Made by a program: the position numbers and the translations under genes. A DNA stretch of 64,000 nucleotides, taken from the NCBI GenBank assembly GCA_951394045.1, contig OX595989.1, forward strand, positions 1,984,001-2,048,000, written 5' to 3'. Each line of letters begins with the position of its first letter. Position 1 is the stretch's first letter. This document shows, piece after piece, positions 63,801-64,000 of the stretch. This DNA is from Nitzschia sp. DOCU1. Its lineage: Eukaryota > Bacillariophyta > Bacillariophyceae > Bacillariales > Bacillariaceae. Below the pieces are notes generated by a model. It had not been told where the DNA came from and ran no database searches. It saw only the letters and a program-made list of their open reading frames with translations.

Positions 63801-64000
63801 CCCTACGAAAATTGCAGAGAGAGAAAAGGCTACGGCAAGAAAAATATTCGCGAGGGCATTCGGGGGGATGATCACTTTCCTACTTTCCTGAGAAGGAATT
63901 TCATCGAGCGTAGTGACTTGACGCTTGACATCAAAGAGGCGGAAGTCACGTGGTTCTACGTACTTGTCGAATTCTGTTCCGAGAAAATCGGGCGAAAACT
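60838..64000 (+). CDS. Large protein, possibly SET-like C-terminus (3' end outside window)
   Basis: Exon 1 is 60838-63406; a 47-bp intron (63407-63453) joins in phase 1 to exon 2, which stays open to the window edge. At least 1038 residues are visible. The first 600 or so are Ser/Pro-rich and disordered-looking, with SDDE-type acidic motifs (DVLDSSDDE, LLDSDDEV) and a 36-residue tandem duplication (about residues 31-102). A conserved-looking part follows. SSIPNAGYGAFL (about 695) resembles the opening of a SET domain, NGYIDIGRYGPF ends exon 1, and in exon 2 MYVNEVGHLPKNRKT and MKKGDEIELLTDYD resemble the end of a SET fold. Methyltransferase activity is only a suggestion, and no clear Asn-His motif is seen. 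Confidence 0.65.
60928..61139 (+). repeat. 108-bp in-frame tandem duplication
   Basis: Copies start at 60928 and 61036 and differ at only a few bases. Each encodes 36 residues beginning RPDHTGSTMLPAPARK. The high identity marks the duplication as recent. Confidence 0.93.

Overview
The window looks like nuclear DNA of a diatom, probably a pennate one; I cannot name the species. Gene density is high, and introns are few, short (about 47-220 bp) and GT-AG. Plastid proteins such as magnesium chelatase subunit D and a BolA protein start with a signal peptide followed by a Phe-containing motif, as in diatom bipartite plastid presequences. One gene encodes a Lys/Ser-rich secreted or membrane protein of the kind seen in diatom walls. 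The transposon content (Copia, Crypton-type tyrosine recombinases, Helitron) also fits a stramenopile. All exon joins were read by eye from frame and splice consensus and have no transcript support.

Layout. 1-1.3 kb: 3' end of a Copia pol, then a 155-bp satellite and a 105-bp hairpin element. 1.5-10 kb: housekeeping genes (ERD2/KDEL-receptor family, HVA22/REEP, RPA2, phosphopantothenoylcysteine decarboxylase, a glyoxalase II-like protein, a TMEM53-like hydrolase). 11.75-14.4 kb: two convergent genes (an unknown protein and the Golgi SNARE GOS28), each preceded by the same ~260-bp repeat, so the pair sits between inverted arms. 14.4-23.4 kb: a nested mobile region. One Crypton-type recombinase gene appears split by a second, reverse-oriented and decayed copy. 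That copy is itself interrupted by a 1.6-kb insert bounded by 18-bp palindromes. A RusA-like resolvase gene lies at the right edge. 26-33 kb: an intact 2344-codon Helitron Rep/helicase with an OTU-like C-terminus. 33-37.6 kb: repeat-rich DNA with three hyperacidic small genes, one with an in-frame TGA, plus further copies of the satellite and the hairpin element seen at the left edge.

37.8-64 kb: mostly ordinary genes. These are a PLC-X domain protein, MPDU1, an SGNH hydrolase, TYW2, a SNF2/BRM-type ATPase with bromodomain, BolA, ChlD, two small membrane proteins, RAD17, a Lys/Ser-rich protein, MYG1, and an unfinished large protein at the right edge.

The genes form no operon-like pathway; several are arranged divergently or convergently with very short spacers. 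RPA2 and RAD17 both belong to DNA replication and checkpoint signalling, and the ERD2-like receptor, HVA22 and GOS28 to the ER/Golgi system. The strongest candidates for undescribed biology are the nested Crypton/RusA region, the inverted-arm unit at 11.75-14.4 kb, and the repeated hairpin element.
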